Notes under the pieces: generated by a model
What the model was told of the DNA's origin: nothing
Seen by the model: the letters and a program-made list of their open reading frames with translations, nothing else
Database searches by the model: none
Assembly: GCA_029979265.1 (NCBI GenBank)
Contig: JAPOHW010000005.1
Location: 62,001-126,000, forward strand
Reading direction: 5' to 3'
Origin: Actinomycetota bacterium
GTDB taxonomy: Bacteria; Actinomycetota; Acidimicrobiia; Acidimicrobiales; Aldehydirespiratoraceae
Length of the DNA stretch: 64,000 bases
Part shown: positions 8,265 to 16,589 of the stretch, piece by piece
Position numbering within the stretch: position 1 is the stretch's first letter
Layout of the letters: every line of letters starts with the position of its first letter
Made by a program: the position numbers and the translations under genes

Positions 8265-8593
8265 CGACGGCCAAAGAAGCCAGACGACTTGAGATCGTCG
8301 AGCGAGGGAGGACTGTTACGCGAGCGCGCCCGCTCGAGGGCCACGAGACGACTCTCGGCCCCGGCCACGATCTCGTCGCTCGCGCCCTCCTCGCGTAACC
8401 GTTGGATGATCCGCTGCTGTTTCATGACTTCCTCGCTCAGACGAGCACCTGCCTCACCAAACGTGAGCAGATCGTGATCCTCGTCGTCGGGGCGTGCGAC
8501 GAGAACATCGTCATCCGCACCAACTCCAGCCGCTGCGTTGACAGAAACGTCAGATTCGTGGTCTACTGGACGGGATGTATCCATGACGAGCAT
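8261..8593 (-). CDS. Small acidic protein of unknown function
   Basis: Up to 110 residues from ATG 8593 (a second ATG is at 8584). The N-terminal half is acidic and low in complexity (VGADDDVLVARPDDEDHD). The C-terminal half looks like a charged amphipathic helix, possibly a coiled coil (from ARLSEEVMKQQ to LVALERAR), ending in SSGFFGRR. I recognise no family. Its stop overlaps the ligase start as ATGA, which supports translation. The first 18 or so codons contain a family A palindrome (8538-8553), so the real start may lie further in and the upstream part may be promoter. Confidence 0.5.
   Translation of the reverse strand: MLVMDTSRPVDHESDVSVNAAAGVGADDDVLVARPDDEDHDLLTFGEAGARLSEEVMKQQRIIQRLREEGASDEIVAGAESRLVALERARSRNSPPSLDDLKSSGFFGRR
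8538..8553. promoter_or_regulatory. Family A operator-like site between divergent genes
   Basis: TTGACA, spacer GAAA, CGTCAG. It lies about 80 bases upstream of the TTG start of the amidohydrolase at 8635 and inside the predicted N-terminal codons of the opposite small gene. An exact match to the family consensus. Confidence 0.48.
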
Positions 8594-8634
8594 TGAACCA
8601 CGTACGATGCTGCGCCTGCCAGGAGGACCGAACC

Positions 8635-9813
8635 TTGCCACTTCAGGACCACATGCACATCGTGTCCGTCGATGACCACCTCATCGAACACCCGAGGGTC
8701 TTCAGCGACCGACTTCCGTCGAAATACCAAGATGAATGCCCCAAGATCGTCGAGATCCAAGGCGGCGCTCAGGTATGGCAGTACGCCGGAGGGATCTTCC
8801 CGTACATCGGCCTGAATGCGGTCGCCGGGAAGGAGCCGAAGGATTACGGACTCGAACCGGTTCGCTACGACCAGATGATCCCGGGCTGTTACGACCCCAA
8901 GGCCCGGGTGGAGGACATGGACGTCGACGGCGTCCAGGTCGCTTGCTGTTACCCATCGTTCCCGGGCTTCGCCGGCGGCTCTCTCGCAAAGGCAGAAGAC
9001 AAAGAACTCGCCCGTCTGTGCATCGCTGCCTGGAACGACTTCAACATCGAGGAGTGGTATCAGCCGTACCCGGATCGGTTCATCCCGCTCGCGATGGTGC
9101 CGTGGTGGAACGTCGAGGAGACCGCAGCCGAGATCCGTCGCGTCGCGGCCGCTGGGGCCAAGGGCATCACGTTCCCCGAGTCCCCCGTTCCTCTCAAGCT
9201 ACCGTCGTTCCACAGCGATCACTGGGAGCCGATGTGGAACGCGCTCGAAGAGACTGGGTTGCCGATCTCGCTCCACTTCGGTTCATCGGGCTTCGTCCCC
9301 TCGTTCGGTCTGGCAGCGCAGAGCACTGACGACCTCATCTCGGGCAATCTCAGAGATGATGCTCCCTTCGCAGTGGCGATCTCGCTGTTCGCCACCAACT
9401 TGATGTGGACGGTGTCCGACCTGTTGTTCTCGAGGGTCCTGCAGAAGCACCCGAATCTGAAGTTCGTGCTCGCCGAGGGCGGCATCGGCTGGATGCCCTA
9501 CATCCGAGAGCGCATCGATTACACATGGGAGCGTCACCGGTGGTACCAGGACATCGACTTCGACCAGCGCCCCTCCGAACTGATGGACAAGCACTTCTGG
9601 GGCTGCTTCATCGACGACCAGTTCGGCGTGAAGACGCGGGACCTCATCGGCATCGACCGCATCACGGTCGAAGTCGACTACCCACACTCCGACTCGTTAT
9701 GGCCCAACAGCCGGAAGCACTACAGCGAGCTCTTCCTCGACGTGCCCGACGACGAGGTCCACAAGATGGTCGAGCTGAATGCCCGCGAGCTCTACAACTT
9801 CCCCCGAAGCTGA
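8635..9813 (+). CDS. Amidohydrolase-2 family metal-dependent hydrolase/decarboxylase
   Basis: A 392-residue TIM-barrel protein. The TTG at 8635 is chosen because a perfect AGGAGG (8621-8626) stands eight bases before it; ATG 8653 would leave the Shine-Dalgarno 26 bases away. The first metal-binding motif is VDDHLIE, with HFG in mid-protein and VDYPHSDSLWP near the end. It is a paralogue of the protein at 4957-6213. Expected to hydrolyse or decarboxylate a ring or diketone intermediate (inference from family). A strong hairpin follows its stop, so it is probably monocistronic. Confidence 0.87.
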   Translation: MPLQDHMHIVSVDDHLIEHPRVFSDRLPSKYQDECPKIVEIQGGAQVWQYAGGIFPYIGLNAVAGKEPKDYGLEPVRYDQMIPGCYDPKARVEDMDVDGVQVACCYPSFPGFAGGSLAKAEDKELARLCIAAWNDFNIEEWYQPYPDRFIPLAMVPWWNVEETAAEIRRVAAAGAKGITFPESPVPLKLPSFHSDHWEPMWNALEETGLPISLHFGSSGFVPSFGLAAQSTDDLISGNLRDDAPFAVAISLFATNLMWTVSDLLFSRVLQKHPNLKFVLAEGGIGWMPYIRERIDYTWERHRWYQDIDFDQRPSELMDKHFWGCFIDDQFGVKTRDLIGIDRITVEVDYPHSDSLWPNSRKHYSELFLDVPDDEVHKMVELNARELYNFPRS

Positions 9814-9838
9814 GCCGCGCTCTCGACGAACCTGACAC

Positions 9839-9882
9839 GGTGATGTTCCGACGCGCCACATCCCCAGCGTCGGAACATCACC
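9839..9882 (+). terminator. Long perfect hairpin, probable transcription terminator
   Basis: A 16-base stem (GGTGATGTTCCGACGC at 9839-9854, pairing perfectly with 9867-9882) and a 12-base loop. A further GACA/TGTC pair extends it with one mismatch. It begins 25 bases after the amidohydrolase stop. No T-run follows, as is common for actinobacterial terminators. Confidence 0.65.
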
Positions 9883-9915
9883 CTGTCTCCGCTTCCTTCG
9901 TCTGAGCGATCGACC

Positions 9916-11073
9916 ATGTCATTGCACCTGTGGTACGCCGACGGCGCCGACGCTCCGCGCACGAGTCCCGCCGACGTTCTCGCCGCAACTGGCGCACCGC
10001 CTGACGCAGCTCGCGTGACGTTGGGTTGGACGGTCGAACGCCATTCCTGGATCGACGAGCCGTCCTTCTGCGCACGTACGGTCCTGGCCGGCTACGGGCT
10101 CGGCAAGGCGGTCAACGAGGGGCGGGTGACCGCACTCCCGGTCCGGCTCAGCGCCGTGCCGAGCATGATCGAGGACGACCCGCCGGACATCGCAGTTGTG
10201 ACGGGCGTGTGGCGTGGTGACCGTCTCGCCTTCGGGTCGTCGGTCGGCTGGGCCGACGTGCTCGCTCGGCACGCATCCGCCCTGGTGGTCGAGGTCGACG
10301 ACCAGGGCGTCGACCTCGGCGGTCCGCTGATCGACGGCAACATCGTCGCCACGGTGGGCAGGCCGCCGGCACCGGCGACCTCACCTGCGGCATCACGGCC
10401 CGCGGACGACATCGATCTCCGGATCGGTTCCCTCGTCGCCTCGCTCCTTCCCGAAGACCCCACACTGCAGTTCGGCCCTGGCGGCATTGGCGAAGGAATC
10501 GCCAGATCCCTCGACCGGCCGGTCGCCATCCGCTCAGGTCTCGTCACCGACTCGATGGCCGAGATCCATGATCGCAGGCTCCTCCTGGAACCCGTCGTGG
10601 CTGCCTACGCCTGGGGAGGGGAGCCGATCCGACGGCTGGCCGGTTCCGGGATGCTGCGACTGACGTCGTGCACCGAGACCCACGACCTCACCTCGCTGTC
10701 GTCGACGCCGCGACTCGTCGGATGCAACACCGCATTGCAGGTCGGTCTGGACGGCGCCGTCAACGTCGAACGAATCGGCGGCCGTATCATCGCAGCCGTC
10801 GGGGGACACAGCGACTTCTGCGCTGGAGCGTCGCGTTCGCCTGGCGGCCTCTCGATCATCGCCGTCCGCTCGCTCACCGCGTCGGGCGAGTCGACGATCG
10901 TCCCCACCGTGGATCAGGTGTCGACACAACGATCGGATGTCGACCTGCTCGTCACCGAGCACGGAGTGGCTGATCTGCGCTGGATCGGCGACCGGGAACG
11001 CGCGGAGCGGATCGTCGAGGTCGCAGCACCCGAGCACCGCGCACACCTCCGAGTCGCAATGGGCGACCGATGA
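9916..11073 (+). CDS. Acetyl-CoA hydrolase/CoA-transferase family protein (divergent)
   Basis: A 385-residue protein of the acetyl-CoA hydrolase/4-hydroxybutyrate CoA-transferase family, shorter than the usual 420-500. The C-terminal signatures GGHSDFCAGASRS, STQRSDVDLLVTEHG and VADLRW are clear. In characterised members the CoA-carrying glutamate sits in a NxAxE motif; here that segment reads NTALQVGLDG with Gln275, so catalysis may differ or the alignment may be shifted in this divergent subgroup. It probably moves CoA between acids or releases it. It is coupled by ATGA to the downstream alcohol dehydrogenase. Confidence 0.78.
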   Translation: MSLHLWYADGADAPRTSPADVLAATGAPPDAARVTLGWTVERHSWIDEPSFCARTVLAGYGLGKAVNEGRVTALPVRLSAVPSMIEDDPPDIAVVTGVWRGDRLAFGSSVGWADVLARHASALVVEVDDQGVDLGGPLIDGNIVATVGRPPAPATSPAASRPADDIDLRIGSLVASLLPEDPTLQFGPGGIGEGIARSLDRPVAIRSGLVTDSMAEIHDRRLLLEPVVAAYAWGGEPIRRLAGSGMLRLTSCTETHDLTSLSSTPRLVGCNTALQVGLDGAVNVERIGGRIIAAVGGHSDFCAGASRSPGGLSIIAVRSLTASGESTIVPTVDQVSTQRSDVDLLVTEHGVADLRWIGDRERAERIVEVAAPEHRAHLRVAMGDR

Positions 11074-12122
11074 GGGCCGCCGTCTACCACGGCCCTCGAG
11101 ACATCCGAGTCGAGGAGGTCCCCGAGCCGACTCCGCGGGCTGGAGAGATCATCATCGAGGTCTCCAGGAACGGCATCTGCGGGAGCGACCTCCACACCTA
11201 CGTCGGCGCATCGCAAGGCGGCGCGACGATGCATCTGCCCGGCATCGTCCTCGGTCACGAGTTCGCCGGGACAGTGCGGGAGTTGGGCGACGGTGTCGAC
11301 GACCTCGCGATCGGCACACCGGTGGCGATCGCTCCCATCGAGTGGTGCGGGAACTGCTACGCCTGCCACCACTCCTTGCCCCAGATGTGCCGCAGCCTCG
11401 GCCTCTACGGCGGGGACCGCTTGCCCCTACACGGAGGACTCGCTCCGCTGGTGGCCGTGTCGCGGCGATCAGCGTTCGTCGTGCCCCACGGCCTGGACGT
11501 AGTCGATGCAGCGCTTACCGAGCCGATGGCGGTCGCAGTGCACGCCGTGCGACGAGCACCGAACCTGCTCGGAGCGAGCGTAATGGTCCTCGGTGCAGGT
11601 CCGATCGGGTTGGGTGTCCTGCAGGCAGCACTCGCCGCCGGCGCCACGACAGCGATCGTGACCGAACCGTCCGAAGCCCGTCGGCTCGCTGCGGCCCGCC
11701 TCGGCGCGACCGCCGTGGTCGACCCGACGGTCGACGACCCACGCCAGGCCGTGCGGGACACGACCGGTCATGGTGTCGACGTCGTGTTCGAGACAACCGC
11801 GAACAGCAACGCGCTGAACCAGGGCATCCGCTCGCTCCGCCCGCGGGGAACGCTCGTGAGCGTGGCGGGATGGGGCGAACCGGCAGCGATCCACATGGGC
11901 GTCGCCATGGCCAAGGAGATCGACGTCCGGTTCACGATGACGTACGAGCCGGCGATCGACTTCCCGGCAACGCTGTCGATGCTCGCGTCGGGCACGTTCT
12001 CCGCGGACGTTCTGATCAGCGACCACATCCCGCTCGATCGACTTGTCGAGGAGGGACTCGAGGAACTCCTCCACCACGCCGACCGTCACGTCAAGATCCT
12101 GGTCGACCCCACGGCTCGCTGA
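11070..12122 (+). CDS. Zinc-dependent medium-chain alcohol/polyol dehydrogenase
   Basis: A 350-residue medium-chain dehydrogenase. Catalytic-zinc ligands: Cys37 in GICGSDLH and the His in LGHEFAG; the structural zinc lobe C-x2-C-x2-C-x7-C (CGNCYACHHSLPQMC) is complete. The Rossmann motif is VLGAGPIGLG. The pattern resembles 2,3-butanediol or threonine dehydrogenases. NAD(P)-linked oxidation of a secondary alcohol is likely, substrate unknown. Start overlaps the CoA-transferase stop (ATGA), so the two likely act in sequence. Confidence 0.9.
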   Translation: MRAAVYHGPRDIRVEEVPEPTPRAGEIIIEVSRNGICGSDLHTYVGASQGGATMHLPGIVLGHEFAGTVRELGDGVDDLAIGTPVAIAPIEWCGNCYACHHSLPQMCRSLGLYGGDRLPLHGGLAPLVAVSRRSAFVVPHGLDVVDAALTEPMAVAVHAVRRAPNLLGASVMVLGAGPIGLGVLQAALAAGATTAIVTEPSEARRLAAARLGATAVVDPTVDDPRQAVRDTTGHGVDVVFETTANSNALNQGIRSLRPRGTLVSVAGWGEPAAIHMGVAMAKEIDVRFTMTYEPAIDFPATLSMLASGTFSADVLISDHIPLDRLVEEGLEELLHHADRHVKILVDPTAR

Positions 12123-12131
12123 CTGAGGCCG

Positions 12132-12923
12132 CTAGAAGTTCGTGCCACCGTCGATGTTCACGAGTGCCCCGGTCACGTACCCGGCGACGGGCGACAGGAG
12201 GAATGCGATCAACGCTCCGACTTCCTCTGGGCGACCTGGCCGCCCGAGTGCGATGTCAAGTCCCCAGTCCTCGGCCATCACACGTTCGAGCGCCTCGTCG
12301 TACGGAATGCCCTTGGCGTCGGCGACCTGACGACGCACGGCGGTCAGCGCCGCCGTCTCGATCGCCCCGGGGGCGATGCAGTTCGCCCGGACACCGTACT
12401 TCCCGTACGCCTTCGCAATGCCCTTCGTGAACGTAGCCACTGCGCTCTTCATCGCCGCGTAGGGCAGGCGCGCGATCTCCGGGGCCCTGATCGAGTACGC
12501 CGCCGTGGTGACGATCGAGCCCCGACTCTCGACCAGGTGCGGGAGCGCCGCTTCCACGACGCGGGTGGTGCCGAGCAAGACGTCGCTGACGACCTTCTGC
12601 CAGCGCTCGTCGGGGATCTCGATCGGTTCGTGCCCGATCAGCCCCGTTGTCACAACCACGCCGTCGAGTTGTCCGAGTAGCGAAGCGGCCTCTGCTACGA
12701 GTCGTGCTGCGCCGCCTTCGGCGCTTCCATCGCCGACGACGGCGTACGCGGCCGCCGCGCCGAGGTCTAGCAGCCGCCGGGCCGCTTCCCCCGCGCGGCC
12801 GGCATCCCTGCCGGCAACGGCCACAGCGGCGCCATCGACCGCGAGCGCCTCCGCAGCCGCCAGGCCCATCCCGGCGGTGCCGCCGACGACGAGGAACGAT
12901 CTTTCAAGGAGTTGTAGATCCAT
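12132..12923 (-). CDS. Short-chain dehydrogenase/reductase (SDR)
   Basis: A 263-residue SDR. The cofactor motif is the variant GGTAGMG (from residue 13), and YAAMK is the Tyr-x3-Lys motif; the C-terminus GALVNIDGGTNF is typical of FabG-like enzymes. ATG 12923 is preferred over the adjacent GTG 12926 because AGAGG then stands five bases away. It converges with the alcohol dehydrogenase and diverges from the ligase at 12972, with a perfect family A palindrome between them. Confidence 0.85.
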   Translation of the reverse strand: MDLQLLERSFLVVGGTAGMGLAAAEALAVDGAAVAVAGRDAGRAGEAARRLLDLGAAAAYAVVGDGSAEGGAARLVAEAASLLGQLDGVVVTTGLIGHEPIEIPDERWQKVVSDVLLGTTRVVEAALPHLVESRGSIVTTAAYSIRAPEIARLPYAAMKSAVATFTKGIAKAYGKYGVRANCIAPGAIETAALTAVRRQVADAKGIPYDEALERVMAEDWGLDIALGRPGRPEEVGALIAFLLSPVAGYVTGALVNIDGGTNF

Positions 12924-12943
12924 CACGACCTCTCAGCATGCGG

Positions 12944-12965
12944 ATTCTGACACTTCTGTCAGAAT
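12944..12965. promoter_or_regulatory. Perfect family A palindrome between divergent SDR and ligase genes
   Basis: Arms ATTCTGACA and TGTCAGAAT, spacer CTTC: a perfect 9-base inverted repeat and the best example of the family. It ends six bases before the ligase ATG at 12972 and lies 20 bases from the divergent SDR start, so one bound dimer could block both genes. Confidence 0.68.
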
Positions 12966-12971
12966 GTACCC

Positions 12972-14522
12972 ATGGCTCCGGTCGTCGGCACCACCCTGTG
13001 GTCGATGCTCGTTCGACGCGCCGAAATCGACCCTGATGCATTGATGCTCGCCGACGAACACGGCCGCCGCGTCTCGTGGGCACAGTTCGTCTCGTGGACC
13101 GAACGCGTAGCAGCCGGGCTTCACGACCTCGGTATCGGCGATCACTCCGTGGTGGCATGGCAACTGCCGACTCGGATCGAAACTGTCGTCCTCTCGATGG
13201 CGCTCTCGCGTCTCGGGGCGGTGCAGAACCCCATCATCCACCTCTACCGCGAACGTGAGGTCGCCTCCCTCCTGCGCACGACCGGCGCGTCCTGGTTCTT
13301 CCAGCCTGGATTCTGGAACGGCTTCGACTACGCGTCGATGGCCGAAACCGCCCGGGCGTCACTTGAGCATCCGTGTGCAATCCTCGAGGGGTACGACGGA
13401 CTCCCAGAGGGGGACCCGGCGCGACTCCCTCCGCCGCCAGGCGACGGTGATGAGGTTCGATGGCTTTACGCCACGTCGGGAACCACTTCCGAGCCCAAGG
13501 CCGTGTGCCACACGGATGGGTCACTGATCGCCGGCGGTATCGGCATCGCCGAGGCGCTGCAACCTTCGACCGGGGACGTCAACGCCTTACCGTTCCCGTA
13601 CGCGCACATCGGCGGACCCGACAACCTTGTGATGATGCTCCGGACGGGAATGGCGTCGGCGCTCACCGAGACGTTCTCGCCGTCGGACTCCTTCCGTTAT
13701 TTCTCCGAGGTCGGAGCGACCCATCTCGGTGGCAGCACCGCGCACTATCTCGCATTGCTCGACGAGACTTCGCGGCTCGGTGCCAGCCCGACACCCAAGA
13801 TGCACACGATGTGCGGAGGTGGAGCGCCGAAACCCGCTGAACTGTTTTGGCGGGCCAAAGAGCAGACGGGGACGACGATCCGACACGGCTACGGGATGAC
13901 CGAATGCCCGATGATCGCGTGTGGCGCGGTCGGCGACTCCGACGAGCAACTCGCCAACACCGATGGGGCTCCGGTCGTCGGATGCGAGGTACTGATCGTC
14001 GACGGTGCCGAGCAACCGGTTGATGCCGGAATCGACGGCGAGATCCTCGTTCGGGGGCCGATGCTCGCCAAGGGATACCTTCGGCCTGAACAGACCGCCG
14101 AGTCGTTTCGGTCCGACGGGTTCTTCCGCACCGGCGACCGAGGACATCTGCGCCAGGACGGCCACATCGTGATCACCGGCCGTTCGAAGGAGTTGATCAT
14201 TCGCAAGGGTGAGAACATCAGCCCGCGCGAGGTCGAAGACGTGCTCAGCAGCCACCCCGCGGTCGGGGCGGTCGCCGTGGTCGGCCTCCCCGACGACCAG
14301 CGCGGCGAGCGGGTGTGCGCGGTCGTCGAAACGAGACCAGGCGCGGATCCGCTGACGTTCGCGATGATGACCGAGCACTGCCGATCAGCCGGGCTCATGA
14401 CCCAGAAGATCCCCGAGCAGCTCGAACTCGTCGACGCGCTCCCGCGCAATCCGACGATGAAGATCCTCAAGCGGGTCCTGATCGAACAACTGACGAAAGC
14501 GAGCGACGGTGTCCGGAGCTGA
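12972..14522 (+). CDS. AMP-dependent acyl-CoA synthetase/ligase
   Basis: A 516-residue adenylating ligase. The P-loop is TSGTTSEPK (168-176), YGMTECP follows in mid-protein, and GRSKELIIRKGENISPREVE is the hinge/A8 segment; the catalytic Lys is in NPTMKILK. The NPIIHLYREREV segment is shared with the ligase at 37410 (PIIHIYGPHEV), a cyclohexanecarboxylate-CoA-ligase-like pattern. First gene of a run continuing with SDR, amidohydrolase, TetR, monooxygenase, second amidohydrolase and a DUF7064/7065-like protein. Confidence 0.91.
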   Translation: MAPVVGTTLWSMLVRRAEIDPDALMLADEHGRRVSWAQFVSWTERVAAGLHDLGIGDHSVVAWQLPTRIETVVLSMALSRLGAVQNPIIHLYREREVASLLRTTGASWFFQPGFWNGFDYASMAETARASLEHPCAILEGYDGLPEGDPARLPPPPGDGDEVRWLYATSGTTSEPKAVCHTDGSLIAGGIGIAEALQPSTGDVNALPFPYAHIGGPDNLVMMLRTGMASALTETFSPSDSFRYFSEVGATHLGGSTAHYLALLDETSRLGASPTPKMHTMCGGGAPKPAELFWRAKEQTGTTIRHGYGMTECPMIACGAVGDSDEQLANTDGAPVVGCEVLIVDGAEQPVDAGIDGEILVRGPMLAKGYLRPEQTAESFRSDGFFRTGDRGHLRQDGHIVITGRSKELIIRKGENISPREVEDVLSSHPAVGAVAVVGLPDDQRGERVCAVVETRPGADPLTFAMMTEHCRSAGLMTQKIPEQLELVDALPRNPTMKILKRVLIEQLTKASDGVRS

Positions 14523-15390
14523 CTGGTGGAATGAGCGAGCCCAACTAGAGGGAACCGTCGCCGTGGTGACCGGCGGTGCGGGTGGTCTCGGAGAGGCGAT
14601 CACCAAAGACCTGACGGCGAACGGAGTCCGCGTCGCCCTAGTTGACCGCGACGAAGCAGCAGTGGGACGTATGGCGGCGTCACTAACCGACGCCGGACAC
14701 GACGCCATCGTGCAAGTCGGGGATGCGCGCGATCCAGTTGTGCTCGACACGCTCTTCGACGCCACAGCGCAGCGGTGGGGCCGACTCGACACACTGGTGA
14801 ATGTGGTGGGCGGCACCTTCCGGGCACCGTTCAGCGAGCAGGCACCAAAGGCTTGGGATGCTCTGATCCGCACCAACCTCACCCACGTCCTCCACGCGAC
14901 CTCCCGTGCCATCCCGGCGATGCGCGCCGGCGGCCGCGGCGGGAGCATCGTCAGTCTCACCACGATCGAGGGGTATCGAGCCGCCCCGAACTTCGCGGTG
15001 TACTCGGCGGCGAAAGCGGCTGTCGCCCAATTCAGCCGGACGCTCGCCGTCGAGCTCGCACCCGATCGGATCCGGGTCAACTGTGTCGCGCCCGACCTCG
15101 CGCCGACGCCGAACATGATCGGCATCGGCGGCGAGGGAGACGCCGACTCTCACCCGTTGCTCGATCCGCTGAACGTTCGCGTCTCGATCCCGATGGGCCG
15201 GCTCGGCACCCCGAGCGACATCGCCAACGCCGTTGTGTTTTTGGCCTCCGGGCTCTCCTCCTACATAACCGGGACCACACTGCACCCCGATGGTGGAACG
15301 TTCGCGTGCTCCGGCTGGTTCAACTGGCCGGGAACGGGGTTCGGCAACACACTGCCACCCGACGTGCTCGCCGCGATCCAAGGTTCGTGA
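14509..15390 (+). CDS. Short-chain dehydrogenase/reductase (SDR)
   Basis: A 293-residue SDR starting at a GTG inside the last codons of the ligase gene (14-base overlap), hence co-translated. TGGAGGLG is the cofactor motif, YSAAK the catalytic pair, and TGTTLHPDGGT the C-terminal FabG-type signature, followed by a 30-residue tail (from CSGWFNWPG). Probable oxidation/reduction of a hydroxyacyl-CoA. Confidence 0.87.
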   Translation: MSGADWWNERAQLEGTVAVVTGGAGGLGEAITKDLTANGVRVALVDRDEAAVGRMAASLTDAGHDAIVQVGDARDPVVLDTLFDATAQRWGRLDTLVNVVGGTFRAPFSEQAPKAWDALIRTNLTHVLHATSRAIPAMRAGGRGGSIVSLTTIEGYRAAPNFAVYSAAKAAVAQFSRTLAVELAPDRIRVNCVAPDLAPTPNMIGIGGEGDADSHPLLDPLNVRVSIPMGRLGTPSDIANAVVFLASGLSSYITGTTLHPDGGTFACSGWFNWPGTGFGNTLPPDVLAAIQGS

Positions 15391-15397
15391 GGGTCTC

Positions 15398-15421
15398 GGC
15401 AATTTTGCAAACGTTATTGCC
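15398..15421. promoter_or_regulatory. AT-rich inverted repeat upstream of amidohydrolase
   Basis: GGCAAT at 15398-15403 and ATTGCC at 15416-15421 flank a 12-base AT-rich centre containing TTGCAA and AACGTT. It fills the only intergenic gap (61 bases) between the SDR and the amidohydrolase at 15452. It matches neither family A nor family B; a third operator type is possible. Confidence 0.4.
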
Positions 15422-15451
15422 AAACTCGTCGGATTCCGCTACTTTGCACAG

Positions 15452-16579
15452 ATGGACAAGATTTGGACGAACTCTGGCGACTCGCACATCATCGAACCGG
15501 ACGATCTGTGGCGCGAAAACGTCCCGAAGCAGTTCGCCGACCTGATGCCCCATGCGGTCAAGGACGATGACGGCGAATGGGAGACGGTGTACGTCGACGG
15601 CAAGTCGTTCCGCCGCAAACTCCCGAACGCAGCACAACTCGAGTTCGCGAAGTCGTCGATGCGCGCACCCGGCGCGTTCGATCTGTCCCAGCGACTCGTC
15701 GACCTCGACGAAGAGGGCGTCTGGGGCGAGGTCGTGTTCCCATCACTCGGCCTGTGGAACGCGTCGTTCACCACCCGTGAAGCCCTCCGCGCGGCGATCG
15801 AGGTCAGCAACGACTGGTGCAAGAGCGAGGTCATGAGCGTCTCGCCGCGACTCGTGCCGACGGCCCAGGTGTCGATGCTCTCGATCGACGACGCCGTCGC
15901 CGAACTCGAGCGCACCGCCGAGATGGGCTACCGGGCCGTCTTCTTACCCACCACTCCTCCTCGACTCACCCCCGACTACAACCGCGACGACTGGGAACCT
16001 TTCTGGACGGCAGCCGAGGAGGCGAACATGGTCATCGCGTTCCACATTGGTACCGACCCGGTCCACATGACCGAAGGTGAGCAGATCGGCATCACGTACC
16101 GAGGTCCCGGCGGCGCCGTACTCAACTACACCGAGACGACGTTCTCCGGTCAGCGCGCAGCCATGAAGATGGTCGCGTCAGGCGCCCTCGATCGCCACCC
16201 CGACCTCAAGGTCCTCGTCTCCGAGGGTGGTGCCACCTGGGTCCCCTTCCTCGGCGACCGAATGACCGAGGGATATCGCCAGCACAACATGATGGTCAAG
16301 CCCAAACTCAGCCGTAGCCCAAAGGAGATCCTCTACTCCCAGGTCTACGCATCGTTCCAGCACGATGAGACCGCCGTCGCCGCCGTGACGGCTATGGGCT
16401 ACAAAAACGTGATGTTCGGGAGCGACTACCCCCACATGGAAGGCACCTACGGCCACACCCAGGAGACGCTGCACGGCTTGCTCGATGGCGTCGACGACGC
16501 GACGCGATACCGGATCACCTGCGGAGCCTTTCTCGATCTCTTCCCGGAGGTCGGCCCACCGCCTGCGCTTGCTGCGTAG
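15452..16579 (+). CDS. Amidohydrolase-2 family metal-dependent hydrolase
   Basis: A 375-residue protein starting at ATG 15452, where the family N-terminus (IWTNSGDSHIIEPDDLW) begins; an open frame further upstream is not protein-like. Metal-binding Asp-x-His is in GDSHIIEP, HIGTD lies in the middle, and FGSDYPHMEGT near the end. It is a close paralogue of the protein at 49372 (IWANSGDSHLVEPDDLF, DYPHIEGT), a second subgroup beside the 4957/8635 pair. A C-C or ring hydrolase or decarboxylase role is inferred from the family. Confidence 0.86.
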   Translation: MDKIWTNSGDSHIIEPDDLWRENVPKQFADLMPHAVKDDDGEWETVYVDGKSFRRKLPNAAQLEFAKSSMRAPGAFDLSQRLVDLDEEGVWGEVVFPSLGLWNASFTTREALRAAIEVSNDWCKSEVMSVSPRLVPTAQVSMLSIDDAVAELERTAEMGYRAVFLPTTPPRLTPDYNRDDWEPFWTAAEEANMVIAFHIGTDPVHMTEGEQIGITYRGPGGAVLNYTETTFSGQRAAMKMVASGALDRHPDLKVLVSEGGATWVPFLGDRMTEGYRQHNMMVKPKLSRSPKEILYSQVYASFQHDETAVAAVTAMGYKNVMFGSDYPHMEGTYGHTQETLHGLLDGVDDATRYRITCGAFLDLFPEVGPPPALAA

Positions 16580-16589
16580 GATCGCCCCC

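Noticed and set aside
9831-9887. TGACA/CTGTC flanks of the 9839-9882 hairpin as a family A operator
   Set aside because: The TGACA element belongs to the outer stem of a 44-base hairpin and lacks a partner four bases away; a terminator explains it better.
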